DNA from: Oscillospiraceae bacterium
GTDB taxonomy: Bacteria; Bacillota; Clostridia; Oscillospirales; Ruminococcaceae
Direction: 5' to 3'
Assembly: GCA_020024215.1 (NCBI GenBank)
Contig: JAHHUC010000049.1
Coordinates: forward strand, 1-16,507
DNA length: 16,507 bases
Positions 5,514 through 13,010 of this stretch are shown here, in pieces; position 1 is the first letter of the stretch; every line of letters begins with the position of its first letter. The translations under genes were made by a program, and so were the position numbers. The notes beneath the pieces were generated by a model. It was given only the letters and a program-made list of their open reading frames with translations, made no database searches and had not been told where the DNA came from.

Positions 5514-7286
5514 ATGCTCAAAAAAATGAAAATTAAGTCCAGCTTGCTGTTGGTTATGGCTGTGACAGTGGGAATTTCACTTCTTATAATTATCCTTGCT
5601 CTCTCATCAATGAGCACACAGAGGAAGGAATATGAGGATTTGATTTCAACAACAATCGCCGCAAACCGACAGGTTGAGCAGTGCCGATTGGATGTAAACA
5701 TAATGGTCAGACGTCTCAATGAGGCAGCTATCAGCGAGGATACAGCCACACTTGAGGAGGCCATCACCAGATTCAATCAGGTTGCAGATGGCTTTGATGA
5801 AAAGCTTCAATACCTGCTTAAAGTGTATCCCTTCAAGGACAATCTGGCTCAGGAATATGCAGATACTATGAGAAAATGGATGCAGGCTGCGCCGAATGTC
5901 ATCAGTCTTATAAGAGAAGGGGAGAGGATGGAGGCTGTAAATTATCTCAACCACCAGCTCGGTCCCATAGGTGCCCCCACAGCAGGAATTGCTCAAAAAA
6001 TGACAGCTGCCCTCGATGAGCTGGAGAAAAGTGAAAAGGAGCACCAGCACGAAAAGGGCATCAAGACAGGCATAGTATTTATTGTTATAACAGCGGTTGC
6101 CACAATCTTTGTGCTGTTTCTTTCACTTAAAATAATAAAGGGCATCGTAGGTCCTCTTCAGGAGGTTGTGGTTGCTCTCGACGGATATTCTCAGGGAAAT
6201 TTGAGCATACCTGTAAAATTTGAAAGCAACAACGAAATCGGAGCTATGTGCAATTCCGTCCGCAGAAGTCAGGAGGTTCTCCGTGGACTTATTTCCGACG
6301 TGGATCATCTTTTGAGCGATATGGCAGACGGGAACTTTGCCACACGTTCACGCACACCTGAGGTCTATGTGGGCGAGCTTGAGAGCATACTCGAATCCAT
6401 AAGAAAAATAAACAGCTCTCTCTCCGGCGCACTTCAGGATCTTATACGCAGCGCCGAGCAGGTTTCTGCCGGTTCCGATCAGGTTTCCGCAGGCGCACAG
6501 TCACTTGCACAGGGCGCAACAGAGCAGGCAAGCTCAGTTCAGGAGCTTTCTGCTACACTTGAAGAGATTTCCCGTCACTCTCAGGACAACGCAAGCAACA
6601 GCTCTATGGCTATGGAACATACACACGCAGCCAGTGATATGCTTATCGAAAGCTCCAACCACATGGAGAAAATGGTGAGAGCGATGGACAAGATTTCAGA
6701 TTCCTCCAAGCAGATAGGAAAGATTATCTCCACAATTGAAAACATAGCATTCAAAACCAATATCCTTGCGCTCAATGCTGCGGTTGAAGCAGCAAGAGCA
6801 GGCTCTGCCGGAAAGGGCTTTGCTGTTGTGGCAAATGAAGTCCGCAACCTTGCCTCACAATCCGATGAAGCAGCCAAGGCAACAAAGGCGCTTATTCAGG
6901 AGTCGGTTACATCTGTTGAAGAAGGAAACGAAATTGTTCAGCGCGTGGTTTCCGCACTTCAAAAGACAAAGGAGCTTACAGAGCAGACAGTTGCTGATGT
7001 AGGTCTTGTTGCAGATGCAGCAGCCAAGGAGGCAGATTCCATCTCCCAGATTTCTTTGGGAATCGACCAGATTGCATCCGTTGTTCAGACAAATTCTGCA
7101 AGCAGCGAGGAATTTGCAGCAGCCAGTGAGGAGGTTTCCAGCCAGATGGCAATTTCCAAGAGTATTCTTGATAAGTTTATTCTGGCAGGCTCAAAGGGCA
7201 ATGCATCAACAGCAGGCCATGCAGCCTCTGAATATGATTATGCCGGTGAATCAGGCGGTTTTGCAGACAGCGGAAGCAAATATTAG
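5514..7286 (+). CDS. Methyl-accepting chemotaxis protein with two HAMP segments
   Basis: This 590-residue membrane receptor should signal to CheA through CheW. Membrane segment 1 is at about 10-31, then an extracellular, mostly helical ligand domain (about 35-182, like the four-helix-bundle class), membrane segment 2 at about 183-205 and a HAMP domain (206-260). A second HAMP-like unit follows (about 255-308, with LLSDMADGNF). The signalling domain runs from about 310 to 555. Its hairpin tip (408-447) carries the conserved core, including ILALNAAVEAARAG and GFAVVANEVRNLA. The C-terminal tail is Gly/Ser/Ala/Tyr-rich and I see no CheR-tethering pentapeptide. The start is clear: AGGAGGGG lies five bases before the ATG. 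The ligand cannot be told from sequence. Confidence 0.95.
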   Translation: MLKKMKIKSSLLLVMAVTVGISLLIIILALSSMSTQRKEYEDLISTTIAANRQVEQCRLDVNIMVRRLNEAAISEDTATLEEAITRFNQVADGFDEKLQYLLKVYPFKDNLAQEYADTMRKWMQAAPNVISLIREGERMEAVNYLNHQLGPIGAPTAGIAQKMTAALDELEKSEKEHQHEKGIKTGIVFIVITAVATIFVLFLSLKIIKGIVGPLQEVVVALDGYSQGNLSIPVKFESNNEIGAMCNSVRRSQEVLRGLISDVDHLLSDMADGNFATRSRTPEVYVGELESILESIRKINSSLSGALQDLIRSAEQVSAGSDQVSAGAQSLAQGATEQASSVQELSATLEEISRHSQDNASNSSMAMEHTHAASDMLIESSNHMEKMVRAMDKISDSSKQIGKIISTIENIAFKTNILALNAAVEAARAGSAGKGFAVVANEVRNLASQSDEAAKATKALIQESVTSVEEGNEIVQRVVSALQKTKELTEQTVADVGLVADAAAKEADSISQISLGIDQIASVVQTNSASSEEFAAASEEVSSQMAISKSILDKFILAGSKGNASTAGHAASEYDYAGESGGFADSGSKY

Positions 7287-7347
7287 TATTTAGGTCAGCT
7301 TTGTTTTTGTAATTTTAAATTTGCATTATGTAAAAGGAGTGTGTCTT

Positions 7348-7518
7348 ATGAATATGGAAATTGCAGCAATGAGCGTAAGCATGAATTCCGCAAGGCTTGC
7401 ACAGAATGTGGATGTGGCTATTCTTAAAAAGGCTATGGATACAGAAAGCGCCGCAGCAGAAACCATGCTCGAAATGCTCCCCCCTCCAAGCGGACATCTT
7501 CTGGATGTTTTGGCATAA
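7348..7518 (+). CDS. YjfB-family putative motility protein
   Basis: This 56-residue protein begins MNMEIAAMSVSMNSARLAQN, continues with AILKKAMDTES and ends with an ETMLEMLPPP patch. This order (short helix with MxxS repeats, KKAMDTE, then LLEMLP) is that of the YjfB family of small proteins annotated as putative motility proteins in Firmicutes. Their biochemical role is not known. AAAAGGAG lies eight bases before the ATG at 7348, although the frame is open further upstream. It follows the chemoreceptor by 61 bases with no terminator between, so it is probably read with it, and a strong terminator follows. That placement fits a motility role. Confidence 0.82.
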   Translation: MNMEIAAMSVSMNSARLAQNVDVAILKKAMDTESAAAETMLEMLPPPSGHLLDVLA

Positions 7519-7534
7519 CACTCAACAGGCAAAG

Positions 7535-7572
7535 GGCATCAGTGTACATTTTATGTATGCTGATGCCTTTTT
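7535..7572 (+). terminator. Terminator closing the motility block
   Basis: GGCATCAGTGTACAT (7535-7549) pairs with ATGTATGCTGATGCC with two G-U pairs and a tiny loop, followed by TTTTT. It lies 17 bases after the YjfB-family stop. Confidence 0.92.
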
Positions 7573-7601
7573 CAGTTATTGCAGATTGAAAAAGAGATTT
7601 T

Positions 7602-7631
7602 TGTAACCTTTTGAGCTTTTGAATTGTATTA
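7602..7631 (+). promoter_or_regulatory. Candidate ECF-type promoter of the sigma/anti-sigma operon
   Basis: TGTAACCTTTT (from 7602) resembles the AAC-containing -35 box of ECF promoters (B. subtilis sigma-W type, TGAAACCTTTT). TGTATTA (7625-7631), 17 bases after TGTAAC, resembles the CGTATTA -10 box. ECF sigma factors often read their own operon, so self-activation is likely but not shown. Confidence 0.5.
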
Positions 7632-7635
7632 TAGG

Positions 7636-7650
7636 TGAAAGGACCTTTCA
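7636..7650. repeat. Perfect 15-bp palindrome near the predicted ECF operon start site
   Basis: TGAAAGG-A-CCTTTCA is a perfect seven-base inverted repeat around one base. It lies just after the predicted -10 box and 22 bases before the sigma factor ATG. It could be an operator or a small hairpin in the mRNA start. Confidence 0.45.
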
Positions 7651-7672
7651 AGTCAAAAAGGAGTAGCTATAT

Positions 7673-8155
7673 ATGAAACTGCCGGTAGAAGAGGTTATCA
7701 AAAAATATCAAAGAAATCTTTACGCTTCTGCTTTTAATGTGTGTAAAAATCAGCAGGATTCAGAGGATGCTGTTCAGGAAACACTAATCCAATATTTTAC
7801 TGAAAGCAAAAATTTTGAATCAGAGGAGCACATTCGTGCCTGGCTTTTAAGAGTTGTAATCAACAAAGCAAAAAATAAAAACAGAATTTTCTTCCGCCAA
7901 AATACGGTTGCGCTTGATGATTACATAGAGACACTTACATTCGTGTCAGAGCAATCGCAGGAAATATTTGAGGAGGTTATGAAGCTTCCCGACAAATACA
8001 GGATTGTAATTCATCTTTTTTACTACGAGGGATACAGCGTAAATGAGATTGCGGATATTTTAAGAGAAACCAAATCAAATGTAAAAACCAAATTATCCAG
8101 AGGGAGAGCAATGCTTAAAAATACACTTGCGGAGGTATGGAATGATGACAAATAA
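7673..8155 (+). CDS. ECF-family (sigma-70 group IV) RNA polymerase sigma factor
   Basis: The protein has 160 residues, with region sigma-2 at about 10-72 (DSEDAVQETLIQYF and HIRAWLLRVVINKAKNK) and region sigma-4 at about 98-152. The sigma-4 helix-turn-helix is visible in GYSVNEIADIL and KTKLSRGRAMLK. There is no sigma-3 region, which places it in the ECF group. It should direct RNA polymerase to a small stress or signal regulon, held inactive by the protein of the next gene. The ATG is preceded by AAAAAGGAG at good spacing. Its last 14 bases overlap the anti-sigma gene, which suggests translational coupling and equal output. Confidence 0.93.
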   Translation: MKLPVEEVIKKYQRNLYASAFNVCKNQQDSEDAVQETLIQYFTESKNFESEEHIRAWLLRVVINKAKNKNRIFFRQNTVALDDYIETLTFVSEQSQEIFEEVMKLPDKYRIVIHLFYYEGYSVNEIADILRETKSNVKTKLSRGRAMLKNTLAEVWNDDK

Positions 8156-8735
8156 AGAAAAATACACACAGGCCTTTAATGCAATTTATACCTCCCCAAC
8201 CTTAAATTTGGAGGTAGTAAAAATGGAAAACATCAAGAAAAAGCGCAGATTAAAACCTGTACTTACAGCTGCCGCTGCCTGCGTTTTGATAGTGAGCAGC
8301 GCATCTGTTGCCTATGCCAAGGATGTGGCCGGAATAAGGAGGACAATACAGCTCTGGCTGCGTGGAGATCAGACAGATGCAGTGATTCAATTTGACGGAA
8401 AAGGTCATTACAATATGAATTATACTGATGACAAGGGCAATGAAATAAGTCAGGGAGGAGGCGGAGTTGCCATTTTGGATGACGGAACTGAGGTTGCTGC
8501 AACAGAGGATGAGCTTGCGGAAATGCTGAATTCTCCGGAGGTTGAGTATAGGTCAGACGGCTCTGTTTGGGTTTACTGGTTCAGCAATAAATTGGAAATA
8601 ACAGATAAGTTTGAAGATGATGTATGCTTTTTAAAGCTTGAAAACGGAAAAGATATTCTTTATATGACAATAAAATATAAAGGAGGTTACGCTACAAGCA
8701 CCTCTGAATATATCCAGCCGTGGCAATTTAATTAA
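8142..8735 (+). CDS. Probable single-pass membrane anti-sigma factor
   Basis: This 197-residue protein has a short, basic cytoplasmic N-terminus (1-38, with IKKKRRLKP), one membrane helix (about 39-58) and an extracellular domain of about 135 residues rich in Gly, Asp and aromatic residues. The overlap with the sigma gene and the N-in topology make an anti-sigma role likely. No HxxxCxxC zinc motif is present, so it is not a ZAS-type anti-sigma, and I do not recognise its outer domain. The frame is open from 8127, but GGAGGT at 8131-8136 marks the start as ATG 8142 or ATG 8145. Release of the sigma factor, by proteolysis or by ligand, cannot be judged from sequence. Confidence 0.72.
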   Translation: MMTNKEKYTQAFNAIYTSPTLNLEVVKMENIKKKRRLKPVLTAAAACVLIVSSASVAYAKDVAGIRRTIQLWLRGDQTDAVIQFDGKGHYNMNYTDDKGNEISQGGGGVAILDDGTEVAATEDELAEMLNSPEVEYRSDGSVWVYWFSNKLEITDKFEDDVCFLKLENGKDILYMTIKYKGGYATSTSEYIQPWQFN

Positions 8736-8739
8736 AATA

Positions 8740-8803
8740 AAAAATGTTCCCTTTTTATGACAGCCTGCTGCTGAGGCTTTATAAGATAGGGGACATTTTT
8801 ATT
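8740..8803 (+). terminator. Terminator of the sigma/anti-sigma operon
   Basis: AAAAATGTTCCC (8740-8751) pairs with GGGGACATTTTT (8789-8800), with a nested inner hairpin AGCCT-AGGCT and a T-rich tail. The remaining bases to 8952 hold no gene or clear structure that I can see. Confidence 0.85.
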
Positions 8804-8952
8804 TAAAGCCTTTGGTATAAGCCTTTTAATAAAATGACGGTTTATACATATAAAACAGCTGATCTGCACCCTTAGCCTAAAGATTTTATCAAGTCTGCTT
8901 TTCTCTGATTTTTATAAATTGGTCAATTCCCATATGCTTTTTATGCAAATTA

Positions 8953-8985
8953 AAAAGGCCGCCTTGCGGTGACCTTTTATTTTTC
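8953..8985. terminator. Terminator after the alarmone synthetase gene, possibly bidirectional
   Basis: AAAAGGCCGC (8953-8962) pairs with GCGG and CCTTTT (to 8978) with a three-base bulge. T-rich sequence follows on the + strand and also on the - strand. It lies 28 bases beyond the - strand stop at 9006, so its main role is to end the - strand operon. Confidence 0.7.
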
Positions 8986-9005
8986 AATATGAGGATTAGA
9001 ATAAA

Positions 9006-9671
9006 TTACTGTGTGAATTGTTTATATTGCAGACGCTTTTTAGATACCTTATCCCTTAATTCCATCATGTGCAAATCGGCAGCTGCAATGGTATCTGCAC
9101 AAAATTTTAACTCGTCTACAATATCATTACATTCACAGGAGTCCTTCTTATATTTTATGTCATGCTCAAGACTTGCCCAAAAATCCATGGCAACTGTCCG
9201 CAGCTGAAGCTCCACACTTACTTTTTCTGTGATATTTTCCACAGTGACAGGCACACTTAAAATCATGTGATAGCTGCGGTATCCGTTGGGCTTTGGGTTT
9301 TTGATATAGTCTTTGGTTTGGATTATTTCAAAATCCCCTTGTGTTTTGAGTCTTTCGGCAATGGTATAAATATCGTCAATAAACTTGCAAACAACGCGTA
9401 TTCCGGCAATATCATCCAATTCATGATAAACAGAAGCTAAATTTACAGGCAGCTTTTTCCGGGAAAGCTTTTTCAAAATGCTGTCATCAGACTTGATTCT
9501 TGATTGTATGGTGGAAATACAGTCCCTCTTTTTTAAAACACGAAAATCTTCCTTTAAAGCTGTAAGCTTGACACAAACCTCTCTGATTGCAGCGCTGTAT
9601 CTTTTGGCTATTTCCTCATGATGATTTTTAAGATAATCCTTAAGCTCTTCTGTTGAGTCATAAATATCCAT
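9006..9671 (-). CDS. Small alarmone synthetase (RelA/SpoT synthetase domain only)
   Basis: The protein transfers pyrophosphate from ATP to GDP or GTP to make (p)ppGpp. At 221 residues it has only the synthetase fold and lacks the HD hydrolase, TGS and ACT parts of long RelA/SpoT proteins, as in RelQ/RelP-type enzymes (YjbM and YwaC in B. subtilis). Visible motifs are SRIKSDDSILKKL (57-69), DDIAGIRVV (86-94), the substrate loop KNPKPNGYRSYH (124-135) and ELQLRT (154-159) with catalytic-type E154. The ATG at 9671 has a GGGGGG ribosome site; the frame is open 72 bases upstream into the deacylase gene, which I reject as start. It is the last gene after uvrA2 and ybaK, 43 bases downstream of the latter. 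Confidence 0.88.
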   Translation of the reverse strand: MDIYDSTEELKDYLKNHHEEIAKRYSAAIREVCVKLTALKEDFRVLKKRDCISTIQSRIKSDDSILKKLSRKKLPVNLASVYHELDDIAGIRVVCKFIDDIYTIAERLKTQGDFEIIQTKDYIKNPKPNGYRSYHMILSVPVTVENITEKVSVELQLRTVAMDFWASLEHDIKYKKDSCECNDIVDELKFCADTIAAADLHMMELRDKVSKKRLQYKQFTQ

Positions 9672-9714
9672 TCTATTACCCCCCTCTGCATGGCCGGCTT
9701 TTATTTGCAGCTTG

Positions 9715-10173
9715 CTATTTTGTAATTTCTGCCAGCTGGGCATTTACCATTTTGCATAGATCCTTAGGCGACAATTCTATCAGCATGCCCACATGGCCGG
9801 CAGATACCAAAATGGTTTCCCACTGCCGGCTTTTGAGATCCAAAGTAGTCAAAAACAGCTTTTTCATCCCGATTGGAGAGCATCCGCCGTGTATATAGCC
9901 GGTCAAGGGCAGAAGCTCCTTCTGCTTTATCATTTCTATGCGCTTGCTTTTTACAGCTTTGGCAGCTTTTTTTAGATCCAGCTCCTCGTCGGTGGGGATG
10001 CAGAACACAAAATAGCCTCCGGCTGTGTCTGTTGTCACCAGTGTTTTGAAAATCATGGCAGGGGGAAGAGCCAGATAATCTGCTGCCTTGTGTCCATCGG
10101 GAAATTCTCTTAATTCATATTTGATTTTTTCTCTTTCCAGCATACGCATGGCATTGGTTTTTATCTGTTTCAT
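9715..10173 (-). CDS. ybaK: YbaK/EbsC-type Cys-tRNA(Pro) deacylase, copy 1
   Basis: YbaK-type enzymes hydrolyse mischarged Cys-tRNA(Pro) made by prolyl-tRNA synthetase and so keep translation accurate. The protein has 152 residues, the usual family length. The essential Lys of the family is K43 in FKTLVTTD, and the substrate-pocket motif HGGCSP is at 95-100, with LDLKKAAKA at 66-74. GGAAGG precedes the ATG. The gene starts 14 bases after the UvrA2 stop, so both are almost certainly on one mRNA. A second, clearly different YbaK copy lies at 14115-14588. Confidence 0.9.
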   Translation of the reverse strand: MKQIKTNAMRMLEREKIKYELREFPDGHKAADYLALPPAMIFKTLVTTDTAGGYFVFCIPTDEELDLKKAAKAVKSKRIEMIKQKELLPLTGYIHGGCSPIGMKKLFLTTLDLKSRQWETILVSAGHVGMLIELSPKDLCKMVNAQLAEITK

Positions 10174-10187
10174 ATACTGTCCTTCCG

Positions 10188-12440
10188 TTATTTGCCAAGT
10201 GACTTTTCCAAATAAGCTCTCGTAACAGAGCTGCTGCTTTGCAAAAGTTGCTGTGGTGTACCTTCAAATATGATTCTGCCGCCCTCCTCGCCGCCTCCGG
10301 GACCTACCTCTACCACATAGTCGGCAGATTTTAAAACCTCCAGATTATGCTCTATCAGAAATACTGTATTTCCGTCAGATACCAGCTTATCAAAAAGGTC
10401 GATAATATTCTGCACATCCTGAAGATGAAGCCCATCTGTGGGCTCGTCCAGAACAAGTATCTGTCCTGCTCTTCCCAAATAGGATGCCAGCTTCATCCTT
10501 TGCAATTCTCCTCCTGAGAGAGTGGAAAGCGCCTGATTAAGATGGAGGTAAAAAAGCCCCACATCGGAAAGAGGCTTCAGCTTTTCCTCAATATCCGTTC
10601 CTTTAAAACGCTGCATTGCCTGTCTTACAGTCAAATCCATTACCTGTGCAATATTAAGCTCATCTATTGTATATTTCAGTGCTTCATCAGAATATCTAAG
10701 ACCGCCGCAGGCTTCACACTCGGTTTCGATTGCATCCATAAAGGCCATTTCGGAAATGATTACACCCTTTCCCTGGCAAACACTGCATGCGCCTGCTCCG
10801 TTAAAGGAAAAAAGCCCCACCTTTTGACCGCTTGCTTTTGCAAACAGCTTTCTGATATCATCTGCAACACCCATGTATGTAGCTGGGGTGGAGCGCAGAC
10901 TTATTCCTATGCTCTTTTGGCTTATAAGTGTTACAGGCTCTGCTGACTTTTCTGCAAACGCCTGCATCAGAGAGCTTTTTCCTGAACCTGCTACACCGGC
11001 TATCACCGTAAGAAGTCCTTTGGGAAGCTTTATTGAAACATCTTTAAGATTGTGCAGTGTAAGGTGGTTGAGAGAAAACCAATCACTTGCAGCTCTGGGC
11101 TGTTCTTTAAGCTTGGTTTTCTGCCTCAGAAGCTGCCCGGTCAAGGTGCTGCATGCTTTAAGCTCGGGATAACTTCCCTCAAACAGCACCTGACCTCCCT
11201 GTGTTCCTGCCCCCGGGCCCATATCAATGATGTGGTCAGCAATTTCCATCATTTCCTTGTGATGCTCAACCATCAGCACTGTGTTTCCTCTGTTGCGCAA
11301 TTCTACAATTGCATCACTTAGCCTGTGTATGTCATGGCTGTGCAGTCCTACACTGGGTTCATCCAGAATATAGAGCATATCAGAAAGCGAAGAGTTGTTG
11401 TATTTTGCTATTTTGCATCTTTGAGCCTCGCCGCCTGACAAGGTTCCCATAGGCCGATTCAAGGTAAGATAGTCAAGTCCAATATCTATAAGAGCCTGTA
11501 TCCTGCTTTCAAGTGCCGCCTTCATATCGACGGCAATGGGCTGCTTTATATCTTCAAGCCAAAGGATAATTTCCCTTAGTGGCATTTTTGTCACATCTGC
11601 AATATTTTTTCCGCCGATTTTGCAGGAGAGAATTTTCGAGTTCAGCCTATCTCCGCTGCATTGCGGACAAACACCCTGGGTTACTATCGGCTCCAGCTTT
11701 TTCCAGTGAACCTTTGCGTCATCGCGCTTGAGCATACGGTTCATGCGGTACATAAGCCCTTCATATTTGCCGTTTTTATAATAATCGGGCGGCGGATTTC
11801 TGAGAGTTATAGGCTCCTGATAAAGGAAAAGGCGCAGCTCCTCTGCTGTGAAGTCCCTTATCTTTTTGTTGGGATCATAAAGTCCGCAGGCGCCGTAATA
11901 CAGCCAGCGCCACTGTCCCGGTTCATAGGCTACATAATTGATGACACCGGGGTCATTGAGACATTTATCAAAATCAACCAGCTTGTGTACATCTATTTCC
12001 GTAACCTCACCCAATCCGTCACAGCGGGGGCAGCGCCCTTGGGGGTGATTGAAGGAAAAGGAATCTGAATAGCCTACAAAGGGCTCGCCCACACGGGAAA
12101 AAAGAAGCCTTAAAAGGGAATAGGTGTCAGTATAGGTGCCGACAGTAGAGCGAACCTGACCGGATGGTTTTTTCTGATCAACAACAATGGCAGGGGGCAG
12201 GCTTTCAATCCTGCCCACCTTTGGACGCCCGTATTTGGGCAGATAGCGCTGTGCAAAGCTGGGAAATGTGTCATTGAGCTCCCGCCTCGACTGAGCTGCA
12301 ACTGTGTCCAGAACCAAAGAACTTTTGCCGGAGCCGGAAACCCCGGTAACAACAGTGATCTGATGCTTGGGAATATCCACAGACACGTGCTTTAAATTGT
12401 TTTGTGTCGCATTTATGACACGGATAGTTTTATTCATCAT
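10188..12440 (-). CDS. Class II UvrA-like ABC ATPase (UvrA2), lacking the UvrB-binding domain
   Basis: The protein has 750 residues, against about 940 for canonical UvrA. ABC half 1 has Walker A GVSGSGKSS (33-41), signature LSGGE (334-338) and Walker B LYILDEP (356-362). Half 2 has GVAGSGKSS (482-490), LSGGE (641-645) and ILVLDEP (661-667). Zinc-type Cys pairs are C137/C140, C258/C261, C552/C555 and C575/C578. Between the RSTVGT block and FSFNHPQG the usual insert of over 100 residues that binds UvrB is missing, which defines class II UvrA as in Deinococcus UvrA2 and some self-resistance UvrA proteins. It may bind damaged DNA or intercalated drugs without UvrB. The ATG at 12440 has AGGAG nine bases upstream; the TTG at 12446 is less likely. 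It leads the ybaK and alarmone synthetase genes. Confidence 0.92.
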   Translation of the reverse strand: MMNKTIRVINATQNNLKHVSVDIPKHQITVVTGVSGSGKSSLVLDTVAAQSRRELNDTFPSFAQRYLPKYGRPKVGRIESLPPAIVVDQKKPSGQVRSTVGTYTDTYSLLRLLFSRVGEPFVGYSDSFSFNHPQGRCPRCDGLGEVTEIDVHKLVDFDKCLNDPGVINYVAYEPGQWRWLYYGACGLYDPNKKIRDFTAEELRLFLYQEPITLRNPPPDYYKNGKYEGLMYRMNRMLKRDDAKVHWKKLEPIVTQGVCPQCSGDRLNSKILSCKIGGKNIADVTKMPLREIILWLEDIKQPIAVDMKAALESRIQALIDIGLDYLTLNRPMGTLSGGEAQRCKIAKYNNSSLSDMLYILDEPSVGLHSHDIHRLSDAIVELRNRGNTVLMVEHHKEMMEIADHIIDMGPGAGTQGGQVLFEGSYPELKACSTLTGQLLRQKTKLKEQPRAASDWFSLNHLTLHNLKDVSIKLPKGLLTVIAGVAGSGKSSLMQAFAEKSAEPVTLISQKSIGISLRSTPATYMGVADDIRKLFAKASGQKVGLFSFNGAGACSVCQGKGVIISEMAFMDAIETECEACGGLRYSDEALKYTIDELNIAQVMDLTVRQAMQRFKGTDIEEKLKPLSDVGLFYLHLNQALSTLSGGELQRMKLASYLGRAGQILVLDEPTDGLHLQDVQNIIDLFDKLVSDGNTVFLIEHNLEVLKSADYVVEVGPGGGEEGGRIIFEGTPQQLLQSSSSVTRAYLEKSLGK

Positions 12441-12553
12441 AAGCAACTGCTCCTGAATTTTAATTTTCTCAATTCACGTCCGACTCAAAAGAGCAGGGCA
12501 GCAATAAGCCTTTCTGAAAATATTTTGAAGGCCTGAAATTTTCTTATCTGTGT

Positions 12554-13006
12554 TTATAAAGGCTGCATCATTTCAAGAATTATTCCATCGGGATCCCTGA
12601 AATAGAAGGCCTTGCTTTTGCCAAAGCCGCTGGATGTAAAATCAAAGCTCTGCGGAGCTGAAAGGCAGATTACATCATGCTCTTGCAGAACCTTATAAAC
12701 AGCATCAATATCCTCTGTATAGAAGCAAAGCTCTGACACTGAGGTGGTAAAAAGATCTGATGGAATTTCTCTGCTTTTGGCATCGGTAAACTGTATAAGC
12801 TCTACCGGGGGCATGCCGATTTCCTTTGAACCGTTGAGATAAGCCACTCTGGCTTGGCAGTTTTTCCTCTGAAACATAGCCTCTGTTTCCGGACCGTCCA
12901 TAAAAATTTCACCCTGGAACTGCAAGCCCAGAATATCTCTGTAAAAGGCGATAGAACGATCCATATCCGAAACCGTCAAGCCAACATGATAAATTTTTCC
13001 TGTCAT
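12554..13006 (-). CDS. VOC-fold (glyoxalase/bleomycin-resistance superfamily) protein
   Basis: The 150 residues form two beta-alpha-beta-beta-beta units: the first opens with YHVGLTVSDMDRSIAFYRDILG, shown here as YHVGLTVSDMDRS then IAFYRDILG, and the second with SELCFYTEDIDAVY. Superfamily members bind a divalent metal with four ligands. H7, E69 and E145 (ILEMMQ) are in place, but the usual His of the second unit is replaced by E92. The enzyme could be a dioxygenase, lyase, epimerase or antibiotic-binding protein; the substrate is not predictable. It starts only four bases after the DUF2871 stop, with AAAGGAG inside the end of that gene, so the two are co-translated. Confidence 0.85.
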   Translation of the reverse strand: MTGKIYHVGLTVSDMDRSIAFYRDILGLQFQGEIFMDGPETEAMFQRKNCQARVAYLNGSKEIGMPPVELIQFTDAKSREIPSDLFTTSVSELCFYTEDIDAVYKVLQEHDVICLSAPQSFDFTSSGFGKSKAFYFRDPDGIILEMMQPL

Positions 13007-13010
13007 AGTA

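Noticed and set aside
9672..9743. N-terminal extension of the alarmone synthetase
   Set aside because: It would overlap the YbaK stop and has no ribosome site; GGGGGG before the ATG at 9671 is better placed.
9653..12068. Several open frames of 80-135 codons on the + strand opposite UvrA2 and YbaK
   Set aside because: They lie antisense to well-supported genes, have poor composition for protein (Cys- and Ser-rich, mixed) and lack ribosome sites. They are shadows of the - strand genes.
12441..12553. Terminator between the VOC and UvrA2 genes
   Set aside because: An AGGCCT-centred imperfect repeat is present, but the pairing is broken and no good T-run follows. I could not support a call.
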